From contig JAXGGA010001086.1 in assembly GCA_038373865.1 (NCBI GenBank), forward strand, positions 1 through 64,000: 64,000 nt of DNA. Reading direction: 5' to 3'. Made by a program: the position numbers and the translations under genes. The DNA is from Uloborus plumipes. Its lineage: Eukaryota > Arthropoda > Arachnida > Araneae > Uloboridae. The number at the start of each line of letters is the position of its first letter. Position 1 is the first letter of the stretch. Below are positions 10,238-21,547 of this stretch, in pieces. The notes under the pieces are model-generated. The model did not search any database and was not told where the DNA came from. It saw nothing but the letters and a program-made list of their open reading frames with translations.

Positions 10238-12345
10238 GCAACTGGTTTTATGTGTGCCTTACTTAATGCCCCACTGTACCATTTCGTGGGGAGCAGTAGG
10301 ACAGATTGAAAACGTTTCAAAATTTAATTCTTTTAAAGGAATGTACTGATAAAGCATGAAAAAAAAAATAAATAAAAATTTAAAGTTTTTATATTAATGT
10401 TCTGTATTTAAAATTATTATGAAACAAATGAAAACTGTTTCACGTGCCCCCTCTTGTCTATAGGATAGTATAATCTTTCATTGCGATCGTATGATCTAAA
10501 TTTTGTGTGCTGTGTTCTAAACTAGCACAAGATTTAATGACATTACTGAAAGATGATTGATCTGAGTAATATGACTTAGTAAAAATGTTATTATTATTTT
10601 TAATTGATTTTTAAAAAGAAATTTTTTCATCTGGTAAAACATTTCCTAGAACTTGGAGTAAATGAATGTCTGTTAGAAATACATACATACTTGCAAATAT
10701 GTACCATAATTTTAAGAAATTCTCGACTTTCCTCGGAGTAAACTTTAGACCTACAGTTTCTTAATTTTTGAAGCAGAAGAAACTTTTTAAAGTAAATCAT
10801 TTGAATTTTTATCAAATGGAAAGATTTACTGAACATAATTAAAATGTAATTAATATCGAAAAAAAAATTTCACTTATGGTTATCTCATTTGTCAACAATA
10901 TATATGAAAAATATTAAGTGGAAATGTTTTGGAGACATAGTTTAGATTTAACGTTTACTTTTATTTAAGAGTGCGCATAACGTATTTAGCAAAAGGAAAA
11001 TAATTTTATTTGGTATGATATAGTGAAATATTATATGAGTTCTGTATGGGAATTGCATTTGAGATATGAAGAGCGATAAAAGGAATTTTGATTAAGACAT
11101 GACCGTTGTAAAGAGAACGAAGCAACGTAACAGTACAATTGATAAAATCGAAAGATGTTGCAAATTATCATGACTTGAGTAGGGGTTATAACCGTAATCT
11201 TTTATTAGAGCAATAATTTGACACAATGAATCAATGGATATTTTCTTGTGCCTCTGGAACAAGAAATTTCCAATGTCAAATGAAGTGCTACAGATAATAG
11301 AACTTAATCTTTTTGTGTTATTTATTCTGTCTTAAATCGGGAAAAGAAATGTTGATAAAATCAATTCTTCCAATTCCCTCGATGATAATAACAGTAAATT
11401 TCGGTTAAAAATACAAAGTTTCCTACTTTGTTTTACATTACTACTTTTTTTTCGAACATATTTTACTGGATTAAAAAAAATTAATATCATTCTGTTGTAT
11501 AGAATATCTGTAAAGGAGCCCTTATGCACTATTTCATTAAATAAAATTCCTGACATTGTTAAACACTAGCATTTGAAAAATTACATTTTAACATTTTAAA
11601 TATATTTTAAAAAATATAAGACTTCTGCTTCAGTTTTTTTGTGGTTCTTTCAGCTATGCCATTTCGTCAGCATGTACAGCACAAATGTCACGAATCTCTT
11701 TTTGCGACTTCTGATTAAAAACAAGTAAAAAGAGGTGTAAAAAATGCTCGGTTTTCAAGTTAACATTCTGTTTTATAGTCTGTCATTTAATATAAATGAA
11801 CTTAAAAAAAATCCAGTAGAGGAAAACCTTACCTTTTGAATGATTTGAAATATTATTTCAAAAATACGGAATGATACTCGGATTATAATGATTTAATTCA
11901 TAATATTTCTAAAATGATAATGTTTTAATTTTTATTTTAAGTTTTGATTTCTGAAACTAATTGTCCATGGCATTGTCAAAAGGCTCATTGTACTTTGACA
12001 GCTTAGTCATTGAACAACTGAAGGCTACATTCGTCTAATAATGATTTAAAAGTTCCCGCCTTTATAGAAGCTTATAGTTAATTTGTCTTGATGATAGTAT
12101 ATATAAAATAAAAATCAAATTTCAACTGCTTTTACTTCTTCCTGCTAACTTCTTGGCTTGTTATACGCAACCGTGTGATCTCCCTCCCCCCCCCCCCCCT
12201 CTTCAAGAATTTCTTCATAAGATTCTCATTAATATCAAAACTTAAGGTCTGGTAACTTATGCCTATTTTCATGACTTCTTTGGAGGATGGTTTTTTATAG
12301 GAAAATACAAATGAATTATCTTGAATATTAAGAGTGTTTTTATTT
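10238..12345. other. AT-rich non-coding stretch
   Basis: Only short random ORFs are present. A C-run occurs at 12183-12198. Probably leader-intron sequence of gene 1. Confidence 0.4.
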
Positions 12346-13470
12346 ACATACCGTAAAATGGGGTGTATAGGAACAGCGGGGTCAATCGGAACAAAACTTC
12401 CGGACCGTACAAAGAAATTCTTCATAAATAAACTACTGGGTATTTTTCGCCATGAATTTTTTTTTAGAAAGGTAAGATTATAGGAAGTAGGAAAAAATCA
12501 ATGTTGTCAATCTGCCAACGCTACTGGCTTCTAAGGAGGGCTGCACGTGGAATGCTAGAAAACATCACATTTTCATAGACTGCAAAACTTCATATGCAAG
12601 AACAAACCTTCTTATATTTGAAAGCTAACAGTGGTATGTTTCAACTATACGTGTATCTGAACAACAGAATACCACATTAGAATTTATATTTTTTATAAAT
12701 TATGTCATAAAAATGAAGAATTCTGAAAAATGCCATTGGAAAAAAATTTGCGGGGTGAATCGGAACACTTAGTTCTGTTGTTCCAATTCAAACTTATTTG
12801 AAGAAAACTGTTTAAAAATCAAGATTCTAACCCCAATTCTTCTAATCAAGACAAGGACAAGGATTTATTACTGTTTATCCCTTCTCATGAGCAACTAGAT
12901 CTTAGAATGACAAAAAGTTGCAGATTTCAAACGATTTTTTCTCCAGGAGACTTCTTTTTACTTAAAGTACGAGGGGGAAAGTCACATAGACTTTATGTAG
13001 TAAAAGTCCAGCACACAGACAGTGATGAATAAGCGAAAAAATCTTTCAGGACAATCCCCGAAACCCAGAGATTTCAAGAAACTAAAGAAAAGGCAGAGTT
13101 CATCCCAGGAGATGTTATGAAAAAACTTAAACCAAGTCACAATTGCTAGTTTTAAGGACTAGTACTTATTTGTGGACGACATGAGTGACTTCAATTCATG
13201 TCAAAGCTTTGTATTTCAATTCAAAAACATTTCCTAAAATTACTTTTCATTTTTCATAAGTTCAAAATTATTTTGAATTTTGACAAATTATAAACGTTTA
13301 CTGGTATTGAAATTATACATTTATTTGACGGTAATTATCTGTTCTTATTCTCCCCCATCAGTATTCCTCATGTTTGTGAGACCTATTACAGGTTAAATTG
13401 AAAAAACTAAAAATTTTAACAGGTGTTCCGATTGACCCCTATCAGCGGGGTGATTCGGAACACCCATAAT
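12346..13470. mobile_element. pogo-like element remnant with TCGGAACA motifs
   Basis: The left edge reads ACCGTAAAATGGGG. The motif GGGGTnAATCGGAACA or its complement recurs near 12380, 12755, 13425 and 13450. A C-terminal fragment of a pogo/Jerky-type transposase lies inside (12847-13149). A matching right terminus for ACCGTAAAATGGGG was not found, so the right boundary is approximate. Confidence 0.55.
12847..13149 (+). pseudogene. pogo/Jerky-like transposase, C-terminal fragment
   Basis: One frame of 101 codons, broken by a single internal TAA, reads FSPGDFFLLKVRGGKSHRLY then VVKVQHTDSDE. After the stop it continues FIPGDVMKKLKPSHNC and ends at TAG. The pattern G-D-(F/Y)-h-L-(V/L)-K followed by a Y-V-(A/V)-K/Q strand, and later a D-(I/V)-h-x-x-L-x-P tail, is the C-terminal domain typical of arthropod pogo/Tigger/Jerky-like transposons. 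DNA-binding and DDE domains are missing. The assignment is by remembered family pattern, not a search. Confidence 0.55.
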
Positions 13471-14094
13471 TTCCTATATATTTTAATAATAACTGTTCAA
13501 AATGTTTTGTCTTTGCTTGGAATATCAAAAGCAAAGCAAGACCGAAGTTTTTACCCAAAAAATCAAATTAAAAAAAAATATTTGAAAAAAGTTAACAGTT
13601 TATTACTATTATTATTGTCACTCGAAGTTGGAACCTCAAAAAAAAAAAAAAAAAAAAGCACGTGGGTGGCCCGGGTGAGCTTAGATTTGATTGTAAAATT
13701 TCGGAGGGGGCTGCAGCCCTATCAGCCTTCCCCTGAGTACGCCACTGGTCCAAGCGGTTGCAGCTGCAGGTCGACCTTAAAGGTTGGACTCCGAGGCGCT
13801 CTAGGAAACTCGTTATAACTCCCGAAATATTTCAAATTTATGTCTGAAATTTTCACAGTATATTCTCAAGACATTGTACTTTCAAATTACGCAAAAAATT
13901 TTTTTTTTTCATTTTTTGAACCCAAGTTACCAGACTACTACCTTAAACGATAGGCAGAATCGTGATATTTTTGTTTAATAATAATTAATTCGTATCGTTC
14001 CGACCTGTAAAAACCTTTTTTCTGTCCTTTTTTGTTCTGTAAAACACGTTCATATATAGTGTTTATTAACTAAATTTATTGATTTTTATTTCAG
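13471..14094. other. non-coding sequence before gene 1, with an A-run
   Basis: An 18-base A-run lies near 13640-13658. It is followed by a more GC-rich piece ending CTGAGTACGCCACTGG, which resembles a lone hAT-type end, but I found no partner. The stretch ends with a splice acceptor TTTCAG at 14089-14094, 5 nt before the gene 1 ATG. Confidence 0.4.
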
Positions 14095-14099
14095 ACAAA

Positions 14100-14136
14100 A
14101 TGTTGCCAGTATTTTTAGCTGTAGTCTTCTTAATTG
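14100..14136 (+). CDS. gene 1, coding exon 1 (signal peptide)
   Basis: The exon encodes MLPVFLAVVFLI plus the first base of a Gly codon, then a consensus donor GTAAGT at 14137. The hydrophobic run is a secretory signal peptide, finished in exon 2 (G-S-S-V-G-S), with cleavage likely near residue 18. An acceptor TTTCAG ends at 14094, so the exon appears to be 14095-14136 and there should be an untranslated exon upstream. The phase-1 junction keeps the frame into 18875. Gene 2 has the same layout, which strongly supports the join despite the small exon. Confidence 0.8.
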
Positions 14137-17024
14137 GTAAGTTTGATTTGTTTATTGGCGTTATCAAAGATATATCCAGTGAGCTGTTTTTTTTTCCAGC
14201 GATAACAATTTTATGTTGTTACTTTTTTTGAATAAAATTCATTCTCGTATTACTATCGCACGCTTATACATTTACATTTTTGCACTTTTTTTTTTTAATT
14301 TATACGACGATTATCTATAGTCTTTACCACTGAAGAAAGAAAAAAATATTGCTTACTCATGAACGCGGTTCTTTAATAGAAAAAGGATTGTAAGGAATGA
14401 TTGTTGATAACTGAAGATTGTCGAACGGTAGACTATACCTGGCAAAATTGTTTTTTTTTCACTTATTCTTTTCATTTGTACATATTTTTTATTCTCTGCA
14501 TTTATTCTCTGCATTTAATAGTTTAAGAACAGTAGAAAATAGACACTGACGCAATTGACAAAAGTTAAGAACTATGCAGAGGGTGTAGCAAAAATTCTTT
14601 AAAAACAAAAGCATTAAGAGCATTAAAAGCTTTTCGCAAATATTGTCGCCTCAGAACAATAGCAAGATACCTCACTGTTGTTCTGAGGTGACAATATTCA
14701 GTATAATTCTGGAAGAGTGGCACTTTTTTCCTATTTGTCAGAGTTTGCAAACATTTTTTTTTTTTAAATTTGCACTCCAAATCAAAAGCTACTGTCTGTT
14801 TGCGTATTGTGCGCCTGGGAGCCACGGACGCATCTATCTGAAAAAGGGGCAATAGGTTTAGGATGCGCACTTCCCGATGCCTTCAGGTTTTGTTCACTTT
14901 CTACTTCCTCGTTGCTTTTCCCCCCTATTTCGAGAAAGTCCGAAGAGACTTCGCGCGTGCGCAGATGCAGCGAGGTCGCACGAAAAAAATTTTAGACAGT
15001 AATCTTAATATTTTGAATGAAGATGAACGACATTCAATGCTTAACCATTTGCGTTTCTATCATTTGGAAGTAATTTTATTTATATTTTACAGTAGTAAAT
15101 AGGTTAAAGAATTTCCCGACATGAGCATGCACGCATGGAGAAAGATCAGAATCAGGAGCGGGGCATAAGCTGGGTAGATGTATACAAGCAGTTTGGACTT
15201 ACATTATAACGTCCAGACCGGGCCTCGCCCATGATTATCTCTCAATGCGTTTGCTAGAGAATCATGAAATTATTGCTCCATGAAATCTAGCTTGCTCTAT
15301 GAAATATAGAAGAGCCTTTAGGGAGCTTTTCTACTTACTAATACTATAGCGATAAATGGTACACGATTGTCCTATCCGATTTTGGCGTATGCAAAATACA
15401 TTACCATATACTAAGCGCTTTTCTACCTACCAATTCAATAATGATTGTGTCGTGCCCCCGTCAAGCCGATATAGTTCATCGGAAAGCACCCCTTGTTCCT
15501 TTCGCGTCAACCCGACAGTCAATCATCCGTTTACTTTTTCTGAAAAAGAGCGATGGCATTCGAAACGATATCAGTTGAATGGAAAAACAGAGCAAAGGAC
15601 GACACAATAGCGTATTTATTGCTGTAGTATTACCAGCTGATGTTCCCCATTATCGTGTCGTTAAGCGGAAAAGTGCCCTCATACTTCACTCATTAGCTTT
15701 TAAAACCGGGATTTCAACAACATCCGACTATAAAATGGTTTCAACTTATCCAATTCTATGACTGTATGAAGTTAAATAAAGTACATTGTTAAAAGAGTTC
15801 AGACCATATCCTTCGAGAATTTTATTTTCACTTTAAATATATATGTTTTTTGGCACAATATCTTGTAAGAAAATAGTCTTTCTTATATTTTGTGGCATTG
15901 AAATAAGTTCAACTGTCTTTTCACGCCAGTTCAATTTAGGCTCTATACACAACAGCTTCTACATTTCTATCAGGAGTCCAAGAGTTAATTAGGAGTATGA
16001 TCTTCCCTTCCTCTCAATCATGGTTTCTCTATAGCTCCTTTTATAACATTTTCCAATTGACTTCGTCAGGCCCAAATATTTTTCTTTGACCGCAACTGCT
16101 CATTAAATTGAAGAGTTGCTTAGAATAATGCTTTCTCGTGATTATCCATAATACCTAATAACGGGACAGGTAAACTTGGATACGCCTAGATTAGCTTTTT
16201 TGGTCTAATGCAGCAGTCAGATGCAGCATTTCATTTCTTTCAGATACCAAGTGAGTTCTTTTCAGTTTGAGTACAAGACGTTTACATTAGTGGTTTAGTC
16301 AAGCTTTTTTTTCTCTTTATTTATTTATTTTTAAGTATAAATAGTATACTTTGCTCTAATTAAATATGCCCCCTGCGTCCAAGAGTTACTTTTTCTCAGA
16401 AATGGTTACCGGACATGCATTAACTGTAATAACTGAAATCAAAAGTGCATTTGAACGATAATACATTGTGTTTACCTCATAACAAAATATGCAACTCTAG
16501 CTTTGATTTAATTTTGTAACAGTTGGAGGCGTTTAGTTTTTGTCAAGGGATTGCGTCGGGTAGCTATATATTTTCCTTAATAGGTTCGAGCATTTTGCAT
16601 GTACTTTGTGTAGTTTGATGTGTGAATTAAGTAGTTAATTGTTTCTTTATTTTTTCACTTATTTTATGATCACTGTAATCTGTATTTAGAGTAGTAGTTT
16701 CTTGGCATTGATGAGACAGTACTTAAAACAGACCTAACCCAGTGTTACACCACCCAAAGTTATATACATTTATAACAACGGGGAGTAATATATATATATA
16801 CATTTTTTAAATTATAAATGAATGAATAATTAAGCTACAATACATATATATTTACAACTTCATGAAGATAGCTTTCATTTTACGAACATAAAGTCGTATG
16901 CAACTGCCTTTTCCGTAAAAATTTTGCGAAATTATTACAACACATAGCATCAGGAGGGGAAATTAAGGAAGTAGGATATCGACGTGATTTTAACTGTTTG
17001 TCTTTTCTGTAAAACGAAGGATTA
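14137..17024. other. gene 1 intron, left part
   Basis: Mostly AT-rich. It contains an imperfect hairpin at 14641-14696 (TATTGTCGCCTCAGAACAAT against its near complement, 18 of 20 matching). A somewhat GC-richer stretch at about 14810-15760 was not recognised. No coding exon was found. Confidence 0.5.
14641..14696. repeat. imperfect hairpin
   Basis: A 20-bp arm at 14641-14660 pairs with 14677-14696 with two mismatches and a 16-nt loop. Likely the remnant of a short foldback repeat. Confidence 0.6.
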
Positions 17025-18350
17025 GGGGAGACTGGGGACGGTTGTGACGCGGGGCGGTTGTGACAGTCGTCATATTGGCTAAACCATAATTAATACCTGG
17101 TTGAATGAAAAAGAGAGAGAGTATCAGCATGTTTGTCTGAATGTGTGTCAAAGCATTGCGGTAGCCATCGAGCGACATTAACGCTAGCAGAGGGGTGGGT
17201 TACTTTTTAACAGTCAAAAGTAAGTTTTTTTGTTCGATGTCTTTTAGTAATTCCCGTTGAATGGGTACAGATAGAGAAATGAAAGTTTTCTCCCCGTTAG
17301 TAGTGAACTTTAATAGTGAAATAGCAGTGATTACTTTTTATGTAGGCTATTTTGTATTGCCATGGCGATTGCTGTTTTCAAAAGTAGTGGGTTGGGGTCG
17401 GTTGTGACAAATTGCGTGGGGACGGTTGTGACACGAGTAAAACATGTTTTTATCATATTTGATGCCCATAATACGCTTGGAGAAGACAGAAATAGGGCAG
17501 TGTGACCTAATGAAATATAAAGAAGCTTATAAAGAAGTGAAACTTTTTTTTCTTTCGGACAGCTTTGGAAATGCAACGTTAATCGTAAGTCTTTGCTACG
17601 AAACATTTATTCGTAAACGCGATGGAGCCGGCCGGCGCTGTCACAATGAAAACAACGTGTGCAAAGGTTATATTGCTCATAATAAAGTGCTTTTGAGCTT
17701 ACATATACGCTGAAAGCAGATATGAGAGTAAAATGGCTACTGAGAAATGGTTCCGTTCATTTATGAATAGAAATGTTTCACGTCTGTTCGAGTAGCTCAT
17801 GCAACTAGCCTTTCAGGAGTAACAAGCTTCAATAAAACAAATAAATGTGGAATCTTTCTTTGATACTTGAGAATTGTTATGAACAAACACGGTTATGACC
17901 CACAGAATGTGCATAATGTTGCCAAAACAGACGTTACGAAATTCCAAAAACCTGATATTTTTGTAAGACTTGGTATAAGGCTACTTCAACTGAACGAGAC
18001 ACATTGTTAAATGTTAAACTTTCCCAGATAAAGGTTATGTTGAATTACGTTTAAAATTACTTGAAATTAAAAGTGATCTAGACTGTTTTGCTGTATTTTT
18101 GAACTTGTCACAACCGACCCCAAGCACTGTCACAACCGCCCCTGGGGTGGGGTCGGTTGTGACATTTTTTCCTTTTTTGTTTAATTTGGTTCTGTGAGTT
18201 AACTATTGTACTTAGGGAGAAAATTTTAGTGTTTATAAGCAGGCAAATAAACACTTTAACATAAAAACAACTTTAAACCAGCTCACATGCATTGCTAAGG
18301 GATCTATGGGGGAGCAAATGAAAATTGTCACAACCGTACCCAGTCTCCCC
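17025..18350. mobile_element. pogo-like element with GGTTGTGAC motifs
   Basis: Left end GGGGAGACTGGGGACGGTTG and right end complement GGGGAGACTGGGTACGGTTG form near-perfect terminal repeats flanked by TA on both sides. Length is 1326 bp. The motif GGTTGTGAC (or its complement) appears about eight times: twice at the left end, twice near 17400-17430, three times near 18108-18165 and once at the right end. A decayed pogo-like transposase core lies inside. The TA target and this core both fit the pogo branch of Tc1/mariner. It is inserted in the gene 1 intron. Confidence 0.8.
17730..17980 (+). pseudogene. pogo-like transposase, central fragment
   Basis: The first frame reads KMATEKWFRSFMNRNVS, matching the conserved W-h-x-x-F-M-x-R block that closes the CENP-B-type DNA-binding domain. 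After a frameshift another frame reads RVAHATSLSGVTSFNKTNK, and then YDPQNVHNVAKTDVTKFQKP. In pogo/Jerky relatives the last block is P-x-N-I-Y-N-h-D-E-T-G with the first catalytic Asp. Here the D-E pair has become A-K, so catalysis is lost. An in-frame TGA also interrupts it. The N-terminal helix-turn-helix and the rest of the DDE domain are not seen. Confidence 0.6.
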
Positions 18351-18874
18351 TATATACCAATTTAATAGTCCTTTCTTTCACGTAAATTTAAAGTACGAGG
18401 AACTTGAAGCAATTACACCCACAGCTCGATCATGACATCCTAAGACCGCGGTTTCGTCCTCATTTTAGACTCCTCAATCAGGAATAGCCAATAATCGAGC
18501 TGGAGGCAGACATCCTCTTATAGTAGCCAAGAGAATGAGAAACTTGTCACACGCACACATTAAAATTCATCTGTTCATTAGCATTATAAAAGTTTTAAAA
18601 AGCTCTTTTTTACATTTATTCCTTTACTTTTTAATTTTTATTTCTGAGGACTGCCGAGTACGAAATATCAACATCTAAAATTAGGTTGTGCGGACGAAAA
18701 TTAAATGCAAATATTCTGTGACGCTAAAATAAGTTTGACATAACTATTTAAACAGGAAGCATGTAACTTATTTATAATTTGTACGTACATATTATTGAAA
18801 TAAAAATTAAATAAAAACTTTTGCATTTTTCAAACTAATTTTTGTATAAAATGGATTTTTTTTCATCCTTACAG
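18351..18874. other. gene 1 intron, right part
   Basis: AT-rich intron sequence ending in the acceptor TTTTTTTCATCCTTACAG. No exon or clear element; a short inverted pair around AGCTCGAT occurs at 18423-18502. Confidence 0.5.
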
Positions 18875-19485
18875 GAAGTTCCGTAGGGTCTCCATTAGCA
18901 AATCAGTATATTGAAAGTGTCTTAAATACTGCTCTTCGAAATGAGCTTCGAACACTCAACTTGGACCCGGCAGAAGTTCCAGGTTTCGTCACTGAGTTTC
19001 AAGATAAAGTAGCAATCATTGGAAAAGTGAAAGGCAAAGCCGAATATAACAAAGGTACTCTGACCGGACTTGCCCAAGTTCGTCGATTTACCGAATGTCA
19101 AGGACCCTATTACAGCTTTGGATCAAAAAGCGTCAACTGCACCATTGGTTTTGATAATCTTCAGCTTAACTATGAGGGCAAGTTGAAGTATGGTAAAATG
19201 CCAAAGGTGAACATCAAGGGCAAAGCTAATGTCACCACCACTCTCTTATACATTGAGATATCCAGTGTGCCCAGTGGTAGTCAAGGATCGGTGAAAAACT
19301 TTATGTTCACCCAGATTGGAAAATTGGATGTCAAGTTCACTGGATTAGGGCTTCTTAACAAGTATACTAAGTTTTTGGAAGATGGGTACAAAGCACACGC
19401 CCAAGCAGAAATCTTCAACTCGATGAGCCAAAGGTTTCAATACGCATTGAACAGAGCCTTTTCTTTAGTACCAATGCCAAACTAA
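18875..19485 (+). CDS. gene 1, coding exon 2: secreted Grp7-allergen/TULIP-like protein
   Basis: The exon completes a 215-residue protein, ending TAA at 19483-19485. It opens with the end of the signal peptide, then an amphipathic helix (NQYIESVLNTALRNELRTL), the LDPAEVPGF block and alternating strands. Cys87 and Cys101 could form a disulphide. Asn100 (NCT) and Asn131 (NVT) are N-glycosylation sequons. Pattern and length resemble the group 7 mite-allergen family, a TULIP fold related to takeout/JHBP and BPI proteins that bind lipids. The protein is probably extracellular and its ligand unknown. Family placement is by pattern only. The paralogue at 33726-34336 is about half identical and conserves both Cys and both sequons. 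Confidence 0.85.
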
Positions 19486-19545
19486 TGTGTTTAGAAAGCA
19501 AATGTGATATTTGTGCTTCAAGATGGTGTTTTGTGTAAATATTAA

Positions 19546-19597
19546 AATAAAATGGTATCTTGAGTGTGAACTTGTGAAACATTTTACTTTTAATAAA
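19546..19597 (+). terminator. gene 1 polyadenylation signals
   Basis: AATAAA occurs at 19546-19551 and again at 19592-19597, 61 and 107 nt after the stop codon. Either could serve the transcript. Confidence 0.6.
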
Positions 19598-19837
19598 CTA
19601 TGTTTTGCCTCATAAGTATAGGTTTTTCTTTATTTAAAACGTTTAACATACATTTAATTGCTGTTAACAAAATTTTGATTAAAATGCTTCATATTTATTC
19701 CTAAAATAATGCATATACTAAAAATAATATTTACAAAGTCTGAAGTAATTAAAAACAGAAACCATCAGGAACTTATATTTCTCTGTTTGAAGCGGTTTGG
19801 TCACAAGAAGTCCTCGAAGAGATAGACAAAATGAAGA

Positions 19838-20070
19838 AGTAGAACACTTTACCCTACCCCATGGGGTAAAGTGGTTAAAATTACATGACGAAAAGAAGGT
19901 GTCATAAGATTACTTTAACCAATATTTTTTTCCTAAAATTCAATATACCGTATTCTTTATAAATATAATATAAAATAACAACAAAAACAGCTAAAGTGTT
20001 TATCAGAATTTCTTTTAATTATTGTTCACCTGAGTTTATGACCACTTTACCTCACCAGACCCTAGTCTTG
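19838..20070. mobile_element. possible short MITE with GGTAAAGTGG motif
   Basis: The left side reads CACTTTACCCTACCCCATGG followed by GGTAAAGTGG. The right side reads CCACTTTACCTCACCAGACC. These inverted motifs about 200 bp apart resemble the layout of the pogo-like elements nearby. Exact ends and target duplication are not clear. Confidence 0.35.
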
Positions 20071-21547
20071 AAGAATTTTTTTGTATGCATTTTAGTACTT
20101 TTTATGTTTAAAGCTTTTACAGTATTTCTAAAATGTTAGTGCCCTGTTTCTAACTATTTTACAAACAAAAAAATGAAGAAAGAATGAAAGAAACTTACTT
20201 ATTTTAACTTACTATAGCATTCTCGATATGAGTAATCCAAGTAAGATTCACAATTTTTATTTCATTTCGGATAAATATTGTACAATAGTTTTTGCGATCA
20301 TGGCGACAGTTTAAGCACCATGAGCTGTTTAATAAATCTTTTTTAGGAACTATTTGAAAGCGCAAGGATTCTTGGAAAAAGAACAGTAGGTGATAAAAGT
20401 ATAGTTGTGAAACAAACAATAGCTTCCATTTTGTGGCTAAATAATGTGGTAAAATTTCATAATATAGTTTCTCGCAGAGCCCACAAAATACGTGATAACT
20501 AATAAACATTTTCTTCTTCACTCTTTCTTGAATCTCAAGCACATAAAATTTACGAGCAATTGAAAGATTTACTAATAGCTTCAGCAGAGCGAATACTATG
20601 TTTTGCAACAAAAAGTACGAGAAAAGATCTAATAATCATTAGGATTGTAAACTAATTAATTTCAATTTTATATTGAAATTATTCGTTACTGTTTGTATCG
20701 CTTATGTCAGAAGCTTTCAAAATGGGATCCACGGAGCTTTGGAGTTCCTTGGAAATTTGAAAGCGGTTACGCAAAATGATCACTTAATTTTCGAACCCCT
20801 TCTCCTAGAATTGCAATTTTGGATGTCGATATAAAACTTTATTCATATTTGTTTTTCAACGCAACATGATATCCTTTTTCAGATCGATTTATTTTGAATA
20901 ATAGTTTCTCAGTTCGTATCAAAAACTGAAACATTCCACAAATACTATGTTTTAATCGCAGGATAAATTCACATTTTTAGCCGGAGTCATGATAGTTTAG
21001 ATATTGTATACCAAAATTTCAAAAGATATTATAGCATGACGAGATAAATCTCTCTCGATTTTATGCGAAGCAAAGGCGCCAAATATAAAAATGCATAAAA
21101 CAATTTAATTATTATGCTTATTATATTATACCTGGGATTAAAATAGCTGATTGTAGTTTAAAGTCTTAATTTTAATGCTTATTTAGTCTAAAGACGATCT
21201 CTTGACTAAATGCTATTATTGTTTTGTGACGTACAATAGCATAACATTTCTGATAAATTGTCCCCTTTATATTTCATCTGAGTAAATAGTACTGAAATAA
21301 AGAAAGTTTCTCCCTCGCGCCCCGCCATATGTGGACAATTCTCCAAAATGATGTTATTTGGCTCCCCAAAGTTTCCAATTCTTCCACTTTTTCCAAGAGG
21401 TGCAGTTGGCTTTTTTAATAAAAAAAAACCATATGTATTTTTGTTTTTCTATGTAAAATTAAAATTTATATTTAACAAATGGTACGAATGCAAGTTTTTC
21501 TTGATTGTGGTTCTTGAATCAATTAATTTACACTTCATTAAAATTAG
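20071..21547. other. intergenic AT-rich stretch
   Basis: No gene was recognised; the ORFs are short and show no family pattern. Confidence 0.4.

Noticed and set aside
13423..13818. 131-codon ORF on the + strand
   Set aside because: It crosses a poly-A run and the pogo-like motif region; the lysine run is the A-tract and there is no protein pattern.
18421..18505. AGCTCGAT...ATCGAGCT pair with a GGTTTCGTCC B-box-like word
   Set aside because: Stem is only 8 bp and no A box or tRNA fold could be drawn.
20204..20611. 135-codon ORF on the - strand
   Set aside because: No recognisable domain or splice context, and base composition is like surrounding non-coding DNA.
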